Notes: generated by a model from the sequence alone, not told the origin. DNA of 64,000 nt from Pseudomonas sp. Root71 (GCF_001429045.1 NZ_LMHY01000001.1:188888-252887); one strand, 5' to 3'; numbered from the stretch's first letter, positions 17,409 to 27,429 are shown. Translations and numbers: made by a program.

Positions 17409-18311
17409 ATGAGTAAGGTCAGTGTGTTGGTCGTGGACGACGCGTCGTTCATTCGTGACCTGGTGAAAAAGTGCCTGCGCAATTATTTCCCGGGCATGCG
17501 GATCGAAGATGCGATCAACGGCAGAAAGGCCCAGGCCATGCTGGCCAAGGAAGCCTTCGACCTAGTCCTGTGCGACTGGGAAATGCCGGAAATGTCCGGC
17601 CTGGAACTGCTGACCTGGTGCCGCGAGCAAGACAACCTCAGAGCCATGCCTTTCGTGATGGTGACCAGCCGTGGCGACAAAGAGAACGTTGTCCAGGCGA
17701 TTCAGGCCGGGGTATCCGGCTACGTCAGCAAACCGTTCACCAACGAGCAACTGATCACCAAGGTCAAGCAGGCGCTGCACAAGGTCGGCAAACTCGACGC
17801 CTTGATCAACGTCGCCGCGACCAAAACCAGCCCTGCCTTCGCTAACGACTCCCTCGCTGCCCTGACCGGTGGCAAGGCCCCCGTCGCCACGCCAACGGCC
17901 GCACCCGCACCGTCCAAAGGCTTGCTCAACAGCCCGCCGATCAAGGCGCCAGCAGCCTCTTCGGCACCCGCCAGTGGCCGTGGCCAGGGTCAACTGCGGT
18001 TGCCCAACGGTATCCAGCAATGCGTGATCAAGGCCCTGAGCCTCAAGGAAGCGCTGCTGGTGGTGAAGCGCTCCGAGATCCTGCCGCAGATCCTCGACAG
18101 CGCCGTGCTGGACCTGGAGCAGGGCGACAATGCCGAAATCGCCCGCCTCAACGGCTATCTGCACGCCGTCGTGGCCCATGAACCGAAGCCCGACAGTGAC
18201 TGGCTGCAACTGACCTTCCGCTTTGTCGACCAGGATGCGCAGAAGCTCGATTACATCTCGCGCCTGATTGCGCGGGGTACGGCGCAGAAGCACTTCATTC
18301 CTGGTGCTTGA
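17409..18311 (+). CDS. CheY-type response regulator with a PilZ-like C-terminus
   Basis: A 300-residue cytoplasmic protein. Residues 4-125 are a receiver domain with the acidic pair DD at 10-11, phospho-acceptor D56 (LCDWEMP), T/S at VTSRG and K at SKPF. A proline/alanine-rich linker (about 165-205) joins it to a C-terminal domain of about 95 residues. That domain looks like a PilZ-type beta barrel, but the usual RxxxR c-di-GMP motif is not clear. The ATG at 17409 follows AGGGG. No cognate kinase is adjacent. A similar gene follows phoU in other Pseudomonas. Confidence 0.82.
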   Translation: MSKVSVLVVDDASFIRDLVKKCLRNYFPGMRIEDAINGRKAQAMLAKEAFDLVLCDWEMPEMSGLELLTWCREQDNLRAMPFVMVTSRGDKENVVQAIQAGVSGYVSKPFTNEQLITKVKQALHKVGKLDALINVAATKTSPAFANDSLAALTGGKAPVATPTAAPAPSKGLLNSPPIKAPAASSAPASGRGQGQLRLPNGIQQCVIKALSLKEALLVVKRSEILPQILDSAVLDLEQGDNAEIARLNGYLHAVVAHEPKPDSDWLQLTFRFVDQDAQKLDYISRLIARGTAQKHFIPGA

Positions 18312-18455
18312 TCCAGCGTCGTCTGCGAGTTCGAAGGGTCCATTGGCCTTGCCGAAAGTCTTCTGAACGGCCCATTTTGAAACATCTGCCGACTACCCGG
18401 GTCCATTGCAGCTGCTAGGCTCAATCCCAGATCTCACTCGACAGAATCCTTGCTC

Positions 18456-19352
18456 ATGTTCTCGCGCCTGCTGCTTATATGTGGCCTGTTCATGGTCGCC
18501 AACTCGGCCATGGCCATGACCATCTACAAATCCAAAGATGCCTATGGTGTGGTTTCCTACAGCGACCGCCCTAGCAAAGGCGCCCATGTGTTCGTTTTTC
18601 GCGATGGCATGGTCGAGCACCTTGAGCGCCAGGTGCGCCTTATCATCATGAAGAAGAATGGCGTGCACAGCGTGTACGTGCGCAATGACCTGTATGCGCC
18701 GGTCGAAGTCGAATTGAGCTTTGCAGGGGTGAAGAACGCCAGCGGTGTGCCGGGCGGGACGATTCGGCGGGTGATCCCGCTACGCAGCAGCGTTCGCCTG
18801 GCGCAGCTCACGGCGACTAAAGGTGGGAAGCCCATCGCGTACGTCCCGAAGTTCAACTACTCCCTGGGCGACCCCTCAGGGCCCATGGTTGGCTATCGGT
18901 ACCCGTTGCCCTGGCGTGGCGGACCGTTCCGGATAAGCCAGGGCGCCAATGGCCCCTACAGCCACTTCGGGCCCAAGAGCCGATACGCCATGGATATCGC
19001 GATGCCTGAGGGCACGCCGATCATTGCCGCGCGAGGCGGTGTGGTAGTGAAAACCGAGAACAGACAGAGTGGGCGCGGCACCGACGCATCCGGCAATTTC
19101 GTGCGGGTGCTGCACGATGACGGGACCATGGGCGTTTATCTGCACCTGAAGAAAGGCTCGGTCTGCGTTCGGGAAGGTCAGCGGGTAACGGTAGGGAGTG
19201 CGCTGGCGTTGTCCGGCAACACCGGCAACAGCACCGGGCCGCATTTGCACTTCGTGGTGCAGCGCAATACCGGGCTGGGGCTGGTCTCGATTCCGTATCA
19301 GTTCAACCAGCCGGTAGGCGCACTGCCCAACTTTGCGTTGGGCAAGCAGTAA
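18456..19352 (+). CDS. M23-family peptidoglycan endopeptidase
   Basis: A 298-residue exported protein with a signal peptide ending near NSAMA. An N-terminal domain beginning TIYKSKDAYGVVSYSDRP (a DUF4124-like start) precedes a C-terminal LytM/M23 domain (about 150-285). Zinc ligands are visible in HFGPKSRYAMD and GPHLHF, so it should be active. It would cut peptide crosslinks in the periplasm or act on a partner. The ATG at 18456 is used; a TTG two codons earlier is not needed. Confidence 0.88.
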   Translation: MFSRLLLICGLFMVANSAMAMTIYKSKDAYGVVSYSDRPSKGAHVFVFRDGMVEHLERQVRLIIMKKNGVHSVYVRNDLYAPVEVELSFAGVKNASGVPGGTIRRVIPLRSSVRLAQLTATKGGKPIAYVPKFNYSLGDPSGPMVGYRYPLPWRGGPFRISQGANGPYSHFGPKSRYAMDIAMPEGTPIIAARGGVVVKTENRQSGRGTDASGNFVRVLHDDGTMGVYLHLKKGSVCVREGQRVTVGSALALSGNTGNSTGPHLHFVVQRNTGLGLVSIPYQFNQPVGALPNFALGKQ

Positions 19353-19385
19353 AGCCTTGGGATCAATGCGGTTTAACGAATCGCA

Positions 19386-20726
19386 TCAATCCAGCATCAA
19401 CACCTTGGCCAGAACGATCTTCGGCCCTTTCATCTTCTTGATGATGATCCGCAGGCCTTCGACTTCCAGCACTTCTTCCTCTTCGGGTACGCGCTTGAGG
19501 CTCTCGTAGACCAGTCCGGCAAGGGTTTCGGCTTCGACGTGGTCGAGGTCGATACCCAGCAGTCGCTCAACCTTGAACAGCGGCGTATCGCCCCGCACCA
19601 ACAGCTTGCCCGGCTGATACGCGAGGATCCCGCGTTCGGCCTTGCGGTGCTCGTCCTGGATGTCGCCCACCAGCACTTCCAGCACGTCTTCCATGGTCAG
19701 GTAGCCGATGATGTTGCCGTCGGCCTCTTCGACCACGGCGAAGTGCGAGCCGCCCTTGCGGAACTGTTCCAGCAACTGCGACAGCGGCATGTGCCGCGAC
19801 ACCCGCTCCAGTGGGCGGGTCAGTTCGGCCAGGTTGAACGACTCGGGAATGTGGTCCAGTGCCGCCAGTTCCAGCAGCAGATCCTTGATGTGCAGCAGGC
19901 CGACGAACTCCTGGCGCTCGCTGTCGTACACTGGGTAACGGCTGAACTTGTGGCGACGGAACATCGCCAGGATCTGCTTGAGCGGCGCGTTGAACTCCAG
20001 GGTCACCAGGTCTTCGCGGGAATTGGCCCAGTCGACCACTTCCAGTTCACCCATTTCCACCGCCGAGGCCAGGACGCGCATGCCTTGGTCGCTCGGGTCC
20101 TGGCCACGGCTGGAGTGCAGGATCAGTTTCAGTTCTTCACGGCTGTAGTGATGCTCGTGATGCGGGCCGGGCTCACCTTGCCCCGCAATGCGCAGGATGG
20201 TGTTGGCGCTGGCGTTGAGCAGGTAGATGGCCGGGTACATGGCCCAATAGAACAGGTACAGCGGCACGGCGGTCCACAGCGACAGCAACTCGGGTTTGCG
20301 GATGGCCCAGGATTTGGGGGCCAGTTCGCCGACCACGATGTGCAGGTACGAAATGATGAAGAAGGCGGTGAAGAACGAGATGCCTTTGACCACTTCGGCC
20401 GACTCGACGCCGACTGCGCTCAACACCGGCTCAAGAATGTGGGCAAACGCGGGTTCACCGACCCAACCCAGGCCCAGGGAGGCGAGGGTGATACCCAATT
20501 GGCAAGCCGACAGGTAAGCATCGAGTTGACTGTGCACGGTGCGCAGGATGTGCCCGCGCCAGCCGTTTTTGTCAGCGATGGCCTCGACCCGGGTCGAGCG
20601 CAATTTGACCATGGCAAATTCCGCCGCAACGAAAAATCCGTTGAGCAAAACCAGGATCAGAGCAAAAAGAATCATGCCGAAGTCGGCGAAAATGGTAGCG
20701 AGGGTCAAGCCAGGGGAAGGGTCCAT
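19386..20726 (-). CDS. CNNM/CorC-family membrane protein (hemolysin-like)
   Basis: A 446-residue protein with an N-terminal DUF21/CNNM membrane domain (three to four hydrophobic segments, residues 10-190), a CBS domain pair (about 210-335) and a C-terminal CorC_HlyC domain (about 350-435). These proteins are linked to Mg/Co efflux or resistance; the hemolysin name is historical. The ATG at 20726 gives the natural MDPSPGLTL start; an upstream frame to 20792 lacks support. It converges with the M23 gene, 33 bases apart. Confidence 0.87.
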   Translation of the reverse strand: MDPSPGLTLATIFADFGMILFALILVLLNGFFVAAEFAMVKLRSTRVEAIADKNGWRGHILRTVHSQLDAYLSACQLGITLASLGLGWVGEPAFAHILEPVLSAVGVESAEVVKGISFFTAFFIISYLHIVVGELAPKSWAIRKPELLSLWTAVPLYLFYWAMYPAIYLLNASANTILRIAGQGEPGPHHEHHYSREELKLILHSSRGQDPSDQGMRVLASAVEMGELEVVDWANSREDLVTLEFNAPLKQILAMFRRHKFSRYPVYDSERQEFVGLLHIKDLLLELAALDHIPESFNLAELTRPLERVSRHMPLSQLLEQFRKGGSHFAVVEEADGNIIGYLTMEDVLEVLVGDIQDEHRKAERGILAYQPGKLLVRGDTPLFKVERLLGIDLDHVEAETLAGLVYESLKRVPEEEEVLEVEGLRIIIKKMKGPKIVLAKVLMLD

Positions 20727-20850
20727 GATGGAGTTTTGCGGGTTCCGTATATTCGAGAGGGAAGTAAAAAACCGCGCCTGAAAGGCAGGCACAAGTCAGC
20801 CAATGTAGCGGCTGACCGGCCAGTTGCCTAGTGGCGCGTGCTGGCCGGTA

Positions 20851-22173
20851 TCAGTCAGTGGTGCTGATAACCCGTGATTTGGTGACTTGAGCCGGGGCAA
20901 AGTGGCAGGTAAAGGTACTGCCGTGGCCCGGTACGCTGCTGATTTCCATCCGTGCCCGATGTCGTAACAAGACGTGTTTGACGATCGCCAGTCCCAGGCC
21001 GGTGCCCCCGGTGTTGGAGTTGCGGCTGGAGTCGACGCGATAGAAGCGTTCGGTCAGGCGCGGCAGGTGTTTGGCATCGATGCCGATCCCGGAATCCTGC
21101 ACGCTCAGGTGCGCCCCCTGGTCATCGCCCCACCAGCGAATGCGGATATTGCCTTCGGCCGGGGTGTATTTCACCGCGTTGAACACCAGGTTGGAAAACG
21201 CGCTGCGCAACTCCGCTTCGCTGCCCTTGAGCAGAATCGTCGGGTCGGCTTCCAGGATGATTTTCTGGTTTTTCTGGCCGGACAACTGCTGCGCATCGCT
21301 CTTGATCGATTGCAGCAAGCCGTCGATCGGCACCGGCTGGTTGTCCGACGGATAATCGGTGGCTTCCAGCTTGGCCAGCAACAACAGGTCGTTGAGCAAG
21401 GTCTGCATGCGTCCGCCTTGTTGCTGCATCTGCTGCAAGGCGCGGCCCCAGCGCGGGTTCACCTCGTCGACGTTGTCGAGCAAGGTTTCCAGGTAACCGC
21501 AGATCACCGTCAACGGTGTGCGCAGTTCATGGGAAACGTTGGCGATGAAGTCTTTGCGCATTTGCTCAAGCTGATGGATGCGCGTGACATCGCGCACCAG
21601 CATCAAGTGTTCGTTATTGCCGTAGCGGGTGATGTACAGCTGAATGCGCACGCGGTCGTTGGTCGGCGAGGGGATTTCCAGTGGCTCGGCATAACTGTCT
21701 TGCTCGAAGTATTCCTTGAAGCGCGGATGGCGCACCAGGTTGGTCACCGGTTGGCCACTGTCCTGTGGCGTCTTGAGGCCCAGCAGGGTTTCGGCGGCGC
21801 GGTTCCACCATTCCAGGTTGCCGTCGGTATCGAGCATGATCACCGCATCCTTGAGCGCGGCGGTGGATTCCTGAACCCGGTCGATCACCGCTTGCAGGCG
21901 TCCGCGTACCCGTTGGTCGCGGCGTTGCAGGTGGTAGATGCTGTCGAACACCTCGCCCCACAGGCCGTAGCCGTCGGGTGGCGCTTCATCGGGTTTGTGC
22001 AGGCGCAGCCACTCGTGCAGACGCAGCAATTGCTTGAGGGTCCAGGCCAGGTAAAGACCCAGGCCTGCAGCGAGGCTCCAGCCGTAATAGCCGGTGATCA
22101 GGCCGATCACCAGGCAGGCGGTGACCAGCAGCAGCATGTGGCGAATCAGGGTGCCATGCCAGTTTTGGTTCAC
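20851..22173 (-). CDS. phoR: Phosphate regulon sensor histidine kinase
   Basis: A 440-residue inner-membrane kinase. Two membrane segments (about residues 10-45) are followed by a linker, a PAS domain (about 95-195, VIMLDTDGNLEWWN), the HisKA box FIANVSHELRTPL and an ATPase domain with N, G1 (DSGIGID) and G2 (GTGLGLAIVKH) boxes. It phosphorylates PhoB under low phosphate. A GTG start at 22173 is used. It lies 39 bases downstream of phoB in one operon. Confidence 0.96.
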   Translation of the reverse strand: MNQNWHGTLIRHMLLLVTACLVIGLITGYYGWSLAAGLGLYLAWTLKQLLRLHEWLRLHKPDEAPPDGYGLWGEVFDSIYHLQRRDQRVRGRLQAVIDRVQESTAALKDAVIMLDTDGNLEWWNRAAETLLGLKTPQDSGQPVTNLVRHPRFKEYFEQDSYAEPLEIPSPTNDRVRIQLYITRYGNNEHLMLVRDVTRIHQLEQMRKDFIANVSHELRTPLTVICGYLETLLDNVDEVNPRWGRALQQMQQQGGRMQTLLNDLLLLAKLEATDYPSDNQPVPIDGLLQSIKSDAQQLSGQKNQKIILEADPTILLKGSEAELRSAFSNLVFNAVKYTPAEGNIRIRWWGDDQGAHLSVQDSGIGIDAKHLPRLTERFYRVDSSRNSNTGGTGLGLAIVKHVLLRHRARMEISSVPGHGSTFTCHFAPAQVTKSRVISTTD

Positions 22174-22212
22174 GAAAAAAATACGTCCTTGAAAGTGGAA
22201 CCGCTGCGATCA

Positions 22213-22902
22213 TCAGGCCTTGGTTGAGAACCGGTAGCCAGTGCCGCGCACGGTTTGTACCAGATTTTCGTAAGCATCGCCGAGGGCTTTGCGCAGGCGT
22301 CGAATGTGCACGTCGACCGTACGCTCTTCGACGTAGACGTTGCCGCCCCAGACCTGATCCAGCAACTGGCCACGCGTGTAGGCGCGCTCCTGGTGGGTCA
22401 TGAAGAATTGCAGCAGGCGGTATTCAGTCGGTCCCATCTCGGCAGGACGGCCGTCGATGGTCACGCGGTGGCTGATCGGGTCCAGCAGCAGACCGCCGAC
22501 TTCGATTGGCGCCTCGCCATCAGTCGGACCGGCACGGCGCAGCACGGCCTTCAGGCGCGCTACCAGCTCACGGGGGGAAAACGGCTTGGTGATGTAGTCG
22601 TCGGCGCCGACTTCCAGGCCCTGGATCTTGTTGTCCTCTTCACCCTTGGCGGTGAGCATGATGATCGGGATGTCCCCGGTCAGTTCATCACGCTTGAGGC
22701 GACGGGCCAGTTCGATGCCGGACGTGCCGGGCAGCATCCAGTCGAGCAGGATCAGGTCCGGTTTGCGGTCGACGATAATGGCGTGGGCCTGCTGGGAGTT
22801 TTCAGCCTCCAGGCAGTCATAGCCGGCCATTTCCAATGCAACGGCGATCATTTCGCGAATAGGCGCTTCGTCGTCGACGATCAGAATGCTCCTGCCAACC
22901 AT
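22213..22902 (-). CDS. phoB: Phosphate regulon response regulator
   Basis: A 229-residue OmpR-type regulator. The receiver domain has DD at 10-11, the phospho-acceptor D54 (LLDWMLPG) and KPFSPREL. The winged-helix domain ends in [16 protein letters not shown] and RGTGYRFS. It binds Pho boxes, three sets of which are present in this window. Its own promoter carries one, so it is autoregulated. It is first in the phoBR operon. Confidence 0.98.
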   Translation of the reverse strand: MVGRSILIVDDEAPIREMIAVALEMAGYDCLEAENSQQAHAIIVDRKPDLILLDWMLPGTSGIELARRLKRDELTGDIPIIMLTAKGEEDNKIQGLEVGADDYITKPFSPRELVARLKAVLRRAGPTDGEAPIEVGGLLLDPISHRVTIDGRPAEMGPTEYRLLQFFMTHQERAYTRGQLLDQVWGGNVYVEERTVDVHIRRLRKALGDAYENLVQTVRGTGYRFSTKA

Positions 22903-22940
22903 GCCCTTATTCCTCTTGTCATTTAACTGTCTTGCGCCGC

Positions 22941-22974
22941 ATTAGATAACGGAATTATTGCAGTCGTGTGACAG
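22941..22974 (-). promoter_or_regulatory. Pho box and -10 of phoBR
   Basis: On the minus strand CTGTCAC (22974-22968), ACGA, CTGCAAT (22963-22957), then 10 bases and -10 TCTAAT (22946-22941). The 7-4-7-10 spacing equals that at pstS and pstC. Confidence 0.82.
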
Positions 22975-23055
22975 TATTTTAGTCGGTCGGCGATTGGCTG
23001 GATCCTGGGCTAAGCTTTAAGTCCGAATCCTGACAACCACAAAGGAAGGCTTCAA

Positions 23056-23439
23056 ATGAATCTACACTCGCAATCCCTCAAGGCCCTGCTGCTGGCCGCT
23101 GCCCTGGCATTGCCTTCGATGGCCTTCGCCGCCGAACCGGGCATGATGAAAGACGGCATGATGACTGACCACAAAGGGATGACCCTGTACACCTTCGACA
23201 AGGACGCGGACAGCAAGTCGATGTGCAACGGCGACTGCGCCAAATACTGGCCGCCAATGATGGCGCCGGCGGGTGCCAAGGCCGAAGGTAAATGGACAGT
23301 CGTCAAGCGTGACGATGGCAAGATGCAATGGGCTTATGACGGCAAGCCGCTGTACTACTACGAGGACGACAAAAAACCTGGAGACATGACGGGTGACAAG
23401 AAAAAAGACGTCTGGCATGTCGTTCGCGAGCATATGTAA
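23056..23439 (+). CDS. Exported COG4315-type repeat protein
   Basis: A 127-residue protein with a signal peptide ending at AFAAE. The mature part has two copies of the Yx(F/W)xxD-type unit seen in COG4315 predicted lipoproteins: TLYTFDKDA and PLYYYEDDKKPGD. Two cysteines (CNGDC) may form a disulfide. There is no lipobox, so it is more likely periplasmic than lipidated. It is divergent from phoB, with a clear AAGGAAGG ribosome site. Function unknown. Confidence 0.85.
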   Translation: MNLHSQSLKALLLAAALALPSMAFAAEPGMMKDGMMTDHKGMTLYTFDKDADSKSMCNGDCAKYWPPMMAPAGAKAEGKWTVVKRDDGKMQWAYDGKPLYYYEDDKKPGDMTGDKKKDVWHVVREHM

Positions 23440-23445
23440 CAACGC

Positions 23446-23493
23446 AAAAAGATCGCAGCCTTCGGTAGGAGCTGCCGCAGGCTGCGATCTTTT
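23446..23493. repeat. Compact REP hairpin, family A
   Basis: GATCGCAGCC and GGCTGCGATC arms with the inner part of one REP unit lost, leaving a single long hairpin between two convergent genes. Its T/A-rich edges make it a plausible terminator for both. Confidence 0.8.
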
Positions 23494-23499
23494 CAAAGG

Positions 23500-24390
23500 T
23501 CAACGCAGCGCGTAGTCCAGCACAATCCCGACGAAAATCGCCAACCCCGCCCAGTGATTGTGCAAAAACGCCTTGAAACAGCGCATCCGGTCCTTGCCTC
23601 GGGTGTACCAGAACTCCCACGCAAAGCAGCCCGCCGCCACCAGTAATCCGAGGTGGAACCAGCCGCCAAGGTCGAACTTCGACCCCGCCAGCATCAGGCA
23701 GCCCAACGCCAGCCCTTGCAGGGTCAGGATGATCGCCCGGTCCGCGTCGCCGAACAGGATTGCCGTGGATTTCACGCCGATCTTCAGGTCGTCATCGCGG
23801 TCGGTCATCGCGTAATACGTGTCGTAACCCACGGTCCACATCAGGTTGGCGATCCATAGCAACCACGCGACGGCCGGCAATTCACCGGTTTCTGCGGTGA
23901 ACGCCATCGGCATCCCCCACGAAAATGCGGCGCCCAGCACCACTTGCGGGTAATAGGTGTAGCGCTTCATGAACGGGTAACTGAACGCCAGCGCCAGGCC
24001 GCCCAACGACAGCCAGATGGTCGCGGCATTGGTGCACAGCACCAGCAGGAAGCTCGCGCCCATCAGCAATGCGAAGAACACCAGCGCCTCTTTGGAGCTG
24101 ATCTTGCCGCTCACCAGCGGCCGCTGCTCGGTACGCTTCACATGGCCATCGACCTTGCGGTCCGCCCAGTCGTTGATCACACAGCCACCGGCGCGGGTCA
24201 GCACCACGCCGAGGACGAAAATCACAATGTTGGCCAGGGACGGCGACCCCTTGCCGGCAATCCACAGCGCCCACAGCGTTGGCCAGAGCAGCAGGTAAAT
24301 GCCGATCGGCTTGTCCATGCGGGTCAGCTGAATGAAATCCCAGGCCCGAGGATTCAAGCGGTTCAAGGACTTGAGCAGGCTTTGGTACAT
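23500..24390 (-). CDS. ubiA: 4-hydroxybenzoate octaprenyltransferase
   Basis: A 296-residue inner-membrane prenyltransferase with eight to nine hydrophobic segments. Both aspartate-rich prenyl-diphosphate motifs are seen: [11 protein letters not shown] and DRDDDLKIG. It attaches the polyprenyl chain to 4-hydroxybenzoate in ubiquinone synthesis. The ATG at 24390 overlaps the ubiC stop by one base (TGATG), so translation is coupled. The frame is open well upstream but that is ubiC on another frame. Confidence 0.97.
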   Translation of the reverse strand: MYQSLLKSLNRLNPRAWDFIQLTRMDKPIGIYLLLWPTLWALWIAGKGSPSLANIVIFVLGVVLTRAGGCVINDWADRKVDGHVKRTEQRPLVSGKISSKEALVFFALLMGASFLLVLCTNAATIWLSLGGLALAFSYPFMKRYTYYPQVVLGAAFSWGMPMAFTAETGELPAVAWLLWIANLMWTVGYDTYYAMTDRDDDLKIGVKSTAILFGDADRAIILTLQGLALGCLMLAGSKFDLGGWFHLGLLVAAGCFAWEFWYTRGKDRMRCFKAFLHNHWAGLAIFVGIVLDYALR

Positions 24391-24953
24391 CAACGGTTCT
24401 CCGATCGGGCGCAGGCGGCGTCCCACAGGGAAGGCAGGAAAATTTCGGCCACCAAAACGCTCAAGGCACCGCGGTCGAAGCGCGAGCGGCGGCCCCACAG
24501 CCCAGGGGATTGCACCTCGGCGGGCAACCACGATTGCGGATAATGGCAAACCTCGATGGCCCGGCGCTGAAAAGCCTGATCGCAAAACAGCAATTCGCCC
24601 AGCGAGCGGCTGCCCAGTTCGTCCATGTGCAAGCCGTCGCCTTGCAATGCACTGCGTGAGGCTACGCTGCGCGCAAACACCCACGCCTGGCCATGACCGC
24701 GCAAATACACCTCGCGCACCCAACCCTCACTGCCATCGGCCAGGTCCAGCGCTGTGCACTCGTCGGCACGCAGGGGTTGCCAGCCTTCGAACATCGGCGA
24801 GACGCTGAACGCATCATTCGACAGATGAATCAGGCGTCGAGTCAGTGAGCCTTCGTCGAACAGCCAGTCGAGAGTGGAGGCATCGGGGAGTGGCGCCAGT
24901 TCGCTGCGCGAGAGCCAGAGAGGAGCTGGAGAGGGGGATTCTGTGTGATGCAC
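24390..24953 (-). CDS. ubiC: Chorismate pyruvate-lyase
   Basis: A 187-residue cytoplasmic enzyme that splits chorismate to 4-hydroxybenzoate and pyruvate, the first step of ubiquinone synthesis. The conserved [18 protein letters not shown] core and WGRRSRF near the C-terminus are typical of UbiC. Its product is the UbiA substrate and the two genes overlap, as in other proteobacteria. Confidence 0.94.
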   Translation of the reverse strand: MHHTESPSPAPLWLSRSELAPLPDASTLDWLFDEGSLTRRLIHLSNDAFSVSPMFEGWQPLRADECTALDLADGSEGWVREVYLRGHGQAWVFARSVASRSALQGDGLHMDELGSRSLGELLFCDQAFQRRAIEVCHYPQSWLPAEVQSPGLWGRRSRFDRGALSVLVAEIFLPSLWDAACARSENR

Positions 24954-25152
24954 AATGAGTCATTATTGGCAGCAAATGAGGCGGCGAGCTTAACATGTCA
25001 GCTGCCGATATCGATTGAATTGGCCTGCCGTTGCGCCGAACAGGCTTGCATCCGGCGGCTCCGATCAGTACAAAACGCGCTGAGTTGGACGGCAGTGCTG
25101 CAACCATCGACCGTCCGGCCGGCAAAACGCCTGAACCTTGAGGAAGTACCTG

Positions 25153-25323
25153 ATGAAAAAGTGGCAATGTATCGTCTGCGGCCTGATCTACAACGAAGCC
25201 GACGGTTGGCCGGATGACGGCATTGCGCCGGGCACCCGTTGGGAAGACGTCCCGGCAGACTGGCTGTGCCCGGACTGCGGTGTGGGCAAGATGGATTTTG
25301 AAATGATCGAAATCGCTGCCTGA
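25153..25323 (+). CDS. rubA: Rubredoxin
   Basis: A 56-residue iron protein. The two metal-binding loops CIVCG (residues 6-10) and CPDCG (39-43) hold the Fe(SCys)4 centre. It passes electrons from the reductase downstream to alkane hydroxylase or other acceptors. The ATG at 25153 follows GAGGAAG. Some Pseudomonas have two tandem rubredoxin genes at this place; here only one is present. Confidence 0.96.
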   Translation: MKKWQCIVCGLIYNEADGWPDDGIAPGTRWEDVPADWLCPDCGVGKMDFEMIEIAA

Positions 25324-25341
25324 ATAATTGAGGAGTAAGGA

Positions 25342-26490
25342 ATGAACGCACCTGTCGTCATCATTGGCACCGGACTGGCGGGCTACAACGTGGCCCGCGA
25401 GTTTCGCAAACTCGATAGCGAAACCCCGCTGCTGCTGATTACCGCCGATGACGGGCGCTCCTACTCCAAGCCGATGCTCTCCACCGGCTTCGGCAAAAAC
25501 AAGGATGCCGACGGCCTGAGCATGGCCGAACCCGGCGCCATGGCCGAGCAGCTCAAGGCCGAAATACGCACCCACACGCGCATCAGTGGCATCGACCCGG
25601 GCCACAAGCGCCTGTGGATCGGTGAAGAAGCGGTGATCTACCGCGACCTGATCCTGGCCTGGGGCGCCGAAACCGTGCGCGTGCCCATTGAGGGTGATGC
25701 GGCGGATTGCGTATTCCCGATCAACGACCTGGAAGACTACGCACGCTTCCGTGCGGCGGCGGCCGGCAAGCGCCGCGTGCTGCTGCTCGGCGCCGGCCTG
25801 ATCGGCTGCGAATTCGCCAACGACCTGACCCTGGGCGGCTACGAAGTGCAGCTGGTTGCGCCGTGCGAACAAGTCATGCCGACCCTGCTGCACCCGGCGG
25901 CTGCCGCTGCGGTGCAGGCTGGCCTCGAAAGTCTCGGCGCGCGTTTCCACCTCGGCCCCGTGCTCAATCGCCTGCAACGCGTGGCTGACGGCCTGGAAGC
26001 GCACCTGTCCGATGGCCAGGTGATCCCGTGCGACGTGGTGGTCTCGGCCATTGGCCTGCGCCCGCGCGTCGACCTGGCGGCTGCGGCCGGTTTGCAGGTC
26101 AACCGCGGCATCATGGTCGATCGGCACTTGAAGACCTCTCATGCCAACATCTACGCCTTGGGCGACTGCGCCGAGGTCGACGGGCTGAACCTGCTGTACG
26201 TGATGCCCCTGATGAGCTGTGCGAGGGCGCTGGCGCAAACCCTGGCCGGCAACCCGACCGCCGTCACCTATGGCCCGATGCCGATCACCGTCAAAACTCC
26301 GGTCTGCCCGCTGGTGGTGTCCCCGCCGCCACGGGGCGCAGAGGGCATCTGGACAGTCGAAGGGCAGGGCGCCGACATCAAGGTTTTGTGTCGCGATGCC
26401 GCGGGCAAGCTGCTCGGTTACGCCCTCACCGGTGCCGCCGTGATGGAAAAACTGGCCCTGAACAAAGAGCTTCCGGCCCTGTTGGCATAA
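25342..26490 (+). CDS. Rubredoxin reductase (FAD/NAD-dependent)
   Basis: A 382-residue flavoprotein of the class II pyridine nucleotide disulfide-reductase fold. The FAD dinucleotide loop is [11 protein letters not shown] (residues 7-17), the NAD loop [14 protein letters not shown] lies about 150, and the second FAD site YALGDCAEV about 270. It lies 18 bases after rubA with AGGAG before the ATG, so the two form an electron-transfer operon from NAD(P)H to rubredoxin. Often named alkT or rubB. Confidence 0.94.
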   Translation: MNAPVVIIGTGLAGYNVAREFRKLDSETPLLLITADDGRSYSKPMLSTGFGKNKDADGLSMAEPGAMAEQLKAEIRTHTRISGIDPGHKRLWIGEEAVIYRDLILAWGAETVRVPIEGDAADCVFPINDLEDYARFRAAAAGKRRVLLLGAGLIGCEFANDLTLGGYEVQLVAPCEQVMPTLLHPAAAAAVQAGLESLGARFHLGPVLNRLQRVADGLEAHLSDGQVIPCDVVVSAIGLRPRVDLAAAAGLQVNRGIMVDRHLKTSHANIYALGDCAEVDGLNLLYVMPLMSCARALAQTLAGNPTAVTYGPMPITVKTPVCPLVVSPPPRGAEGIWTVEGQGADIKVLCRDAAGKLLGYALTGAAVMEKLALNKELPALLA

Positions 26491-26683
26491 ATAGCGGTCG
26501 TTCTGTCGGAATCACCCCCCTTTTGCCCCAACAATGGCCGCGCCGATACTGGCGCGGGGCCTCACTGCGTGCCATCCTCACTCCCGTCTGCCGCAGAGTA
26601 GAGCACCTGCGGCGCTTTTGGCGCTGCTCCGCGAGAGCAGCACGGACATAACAACAACAAACCGTCAAAGGGGCTTCACTCAC

Positions 26684-26959
26684 ATGCGTAAACCAGACCT
26701 CGCCGCAGCCATTGCTGAAAAAGCAGACCTCACCAAAGAACAAGCCAACCGCGTTCTCAACGCCGTTCTTGAAGAAATCACCGGTGCCCTGCACCGCAAA
26801 GACAGCGTGACGCTGGTGGGTTTCGGCACCTTCCTGCAACGCCATCGCGGTGCCCGCACCGGCAAAAACCCGCAAACCGGTGAACCCGTCAAAATCAAGG
26901 CCAGCAACACCGTTGCGTTCAAGCCAGGCAAATCGTTGAAAGACAGCGTTAATCCGTAA
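26684..26959 (+). CDS. hupN: HU-family DNA-binding protein
   Basis: A 91-residue histone-like protein: helical dimerisation start MRKPDLAAAIAEKADLT, then the beta arms with GFGTFLQRHRGARTGKNPQTG and the end KPGKSLKDSVN. It binds and bends DNA as a dimer. The symbol is from memory of P. putida, where an HU gene sits next to rubredoxin reductase. The ATG at 26684 is chosen because it starts the HU fold; AAAGGGG lies upstream. A long (about 190-base) leader with two GC hairpins precedes it. Confidence 0.93.
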   Translation: MRKPDLAAAIAEKADLTKEQANRVLNAVLEEITGALHRKDSVTLVGFGTFLQRHRGARTGKNPQTGEPVKIKASNTVAFKPGKSLKDSVNP

Positions 26960-26995
26960 TCCGTTTTCACCTCCCGCGCAGCGGGGGAGTGGAAT

Positions 26996-27037
26996 AAAAA
27001 ATGGGCACGCCAACCAGGGTTGGGTGCCCATTTTTTT
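26996..27037 (+). terminator. Rho-independent terminator of the HU gene
   Basis: TGGGCACGCCAACC / GGTTGGGTGCCCA with a 3-base loop, then seven T. A-run on the left side suggests use from both strands, so it also ends the immunity transcript from the right. Confidence 0.9.
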
Positions 27038-27045
27038 GTGGAGGG

Positions 27046-27429
27046 TTAATTGAGGATCCCTGACTGCCCTATTGCGACAAGCAGTACCATCGCACCTACA
27101 AGCCCAATAAAACTCCATTGCAGCATTACAAGGTGTCGCTTAAGTGGGAGGGGGAAGCTGTCTATGTCCTCAGAATTGGCTAGACCTCGTTTAAGGAAAA
27201 ACCCCGGGAATGTAAGAATGCTAGAAATGTTTCCTACCAGCGGTAACCTGCCATAGATAGTTGTGCGCTTATATATTCCGAAAGTCAGTAGAGACGAGCT
27301 GTTTTTGAAGTGTGACGACATCAAGTCACCCTTGGTATAACTCAGATACAAAGCTGTTCCAATGCAGATGAATTGACAAATAATAACCACGCCGCCCAAG
27401 CTGCCGATGATCATTTTAGCGGTAGTCAT
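27046..27429 (-). CDS. Second (orphan) immunity-like membrane protein
   Basis: A 127-residue protein starting at the ATG at 27429 (MTTAKMIIGS). Two hydrophobic segments at about residues 8-30 and 100-123 and two weaker ones give an inner-membrane protein. It is a clear paralogue of the protein at 27570-27953: both begin MTTAxM, share FKNSSS, a LTFPxF(F/Y) segment, FPxPL(K/R)R and LQWS. It sits directly behind a truncated toxin C-terminus whose reading frame runs into it, so it may also be translated as a 163-residue fusion from 27537. Role inferred: immunity to a related toxin no longer encoded here. GC is lower than the core genome. Confidence 0.7.
   Translation of the reverse strand: MTTAKMIIGSLGGVVIICQFICIGTALYLSYTKGDLMSSHFKNSSSLLTFGIYKRTTIYGRLPLVGNISSILTFPGFFLKRGLANSEDIDSFPLPLKRHLVMLQWSFIGLVGAMVLLVAIGQSGILN

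Noticed and set aside
24391..24723. An upstream extension of the ubiA frame to 24723.
   Set aside because: It overlaps ubiC completely, and the family start is the ATG at 24390 that overlaps the ubiC stop.
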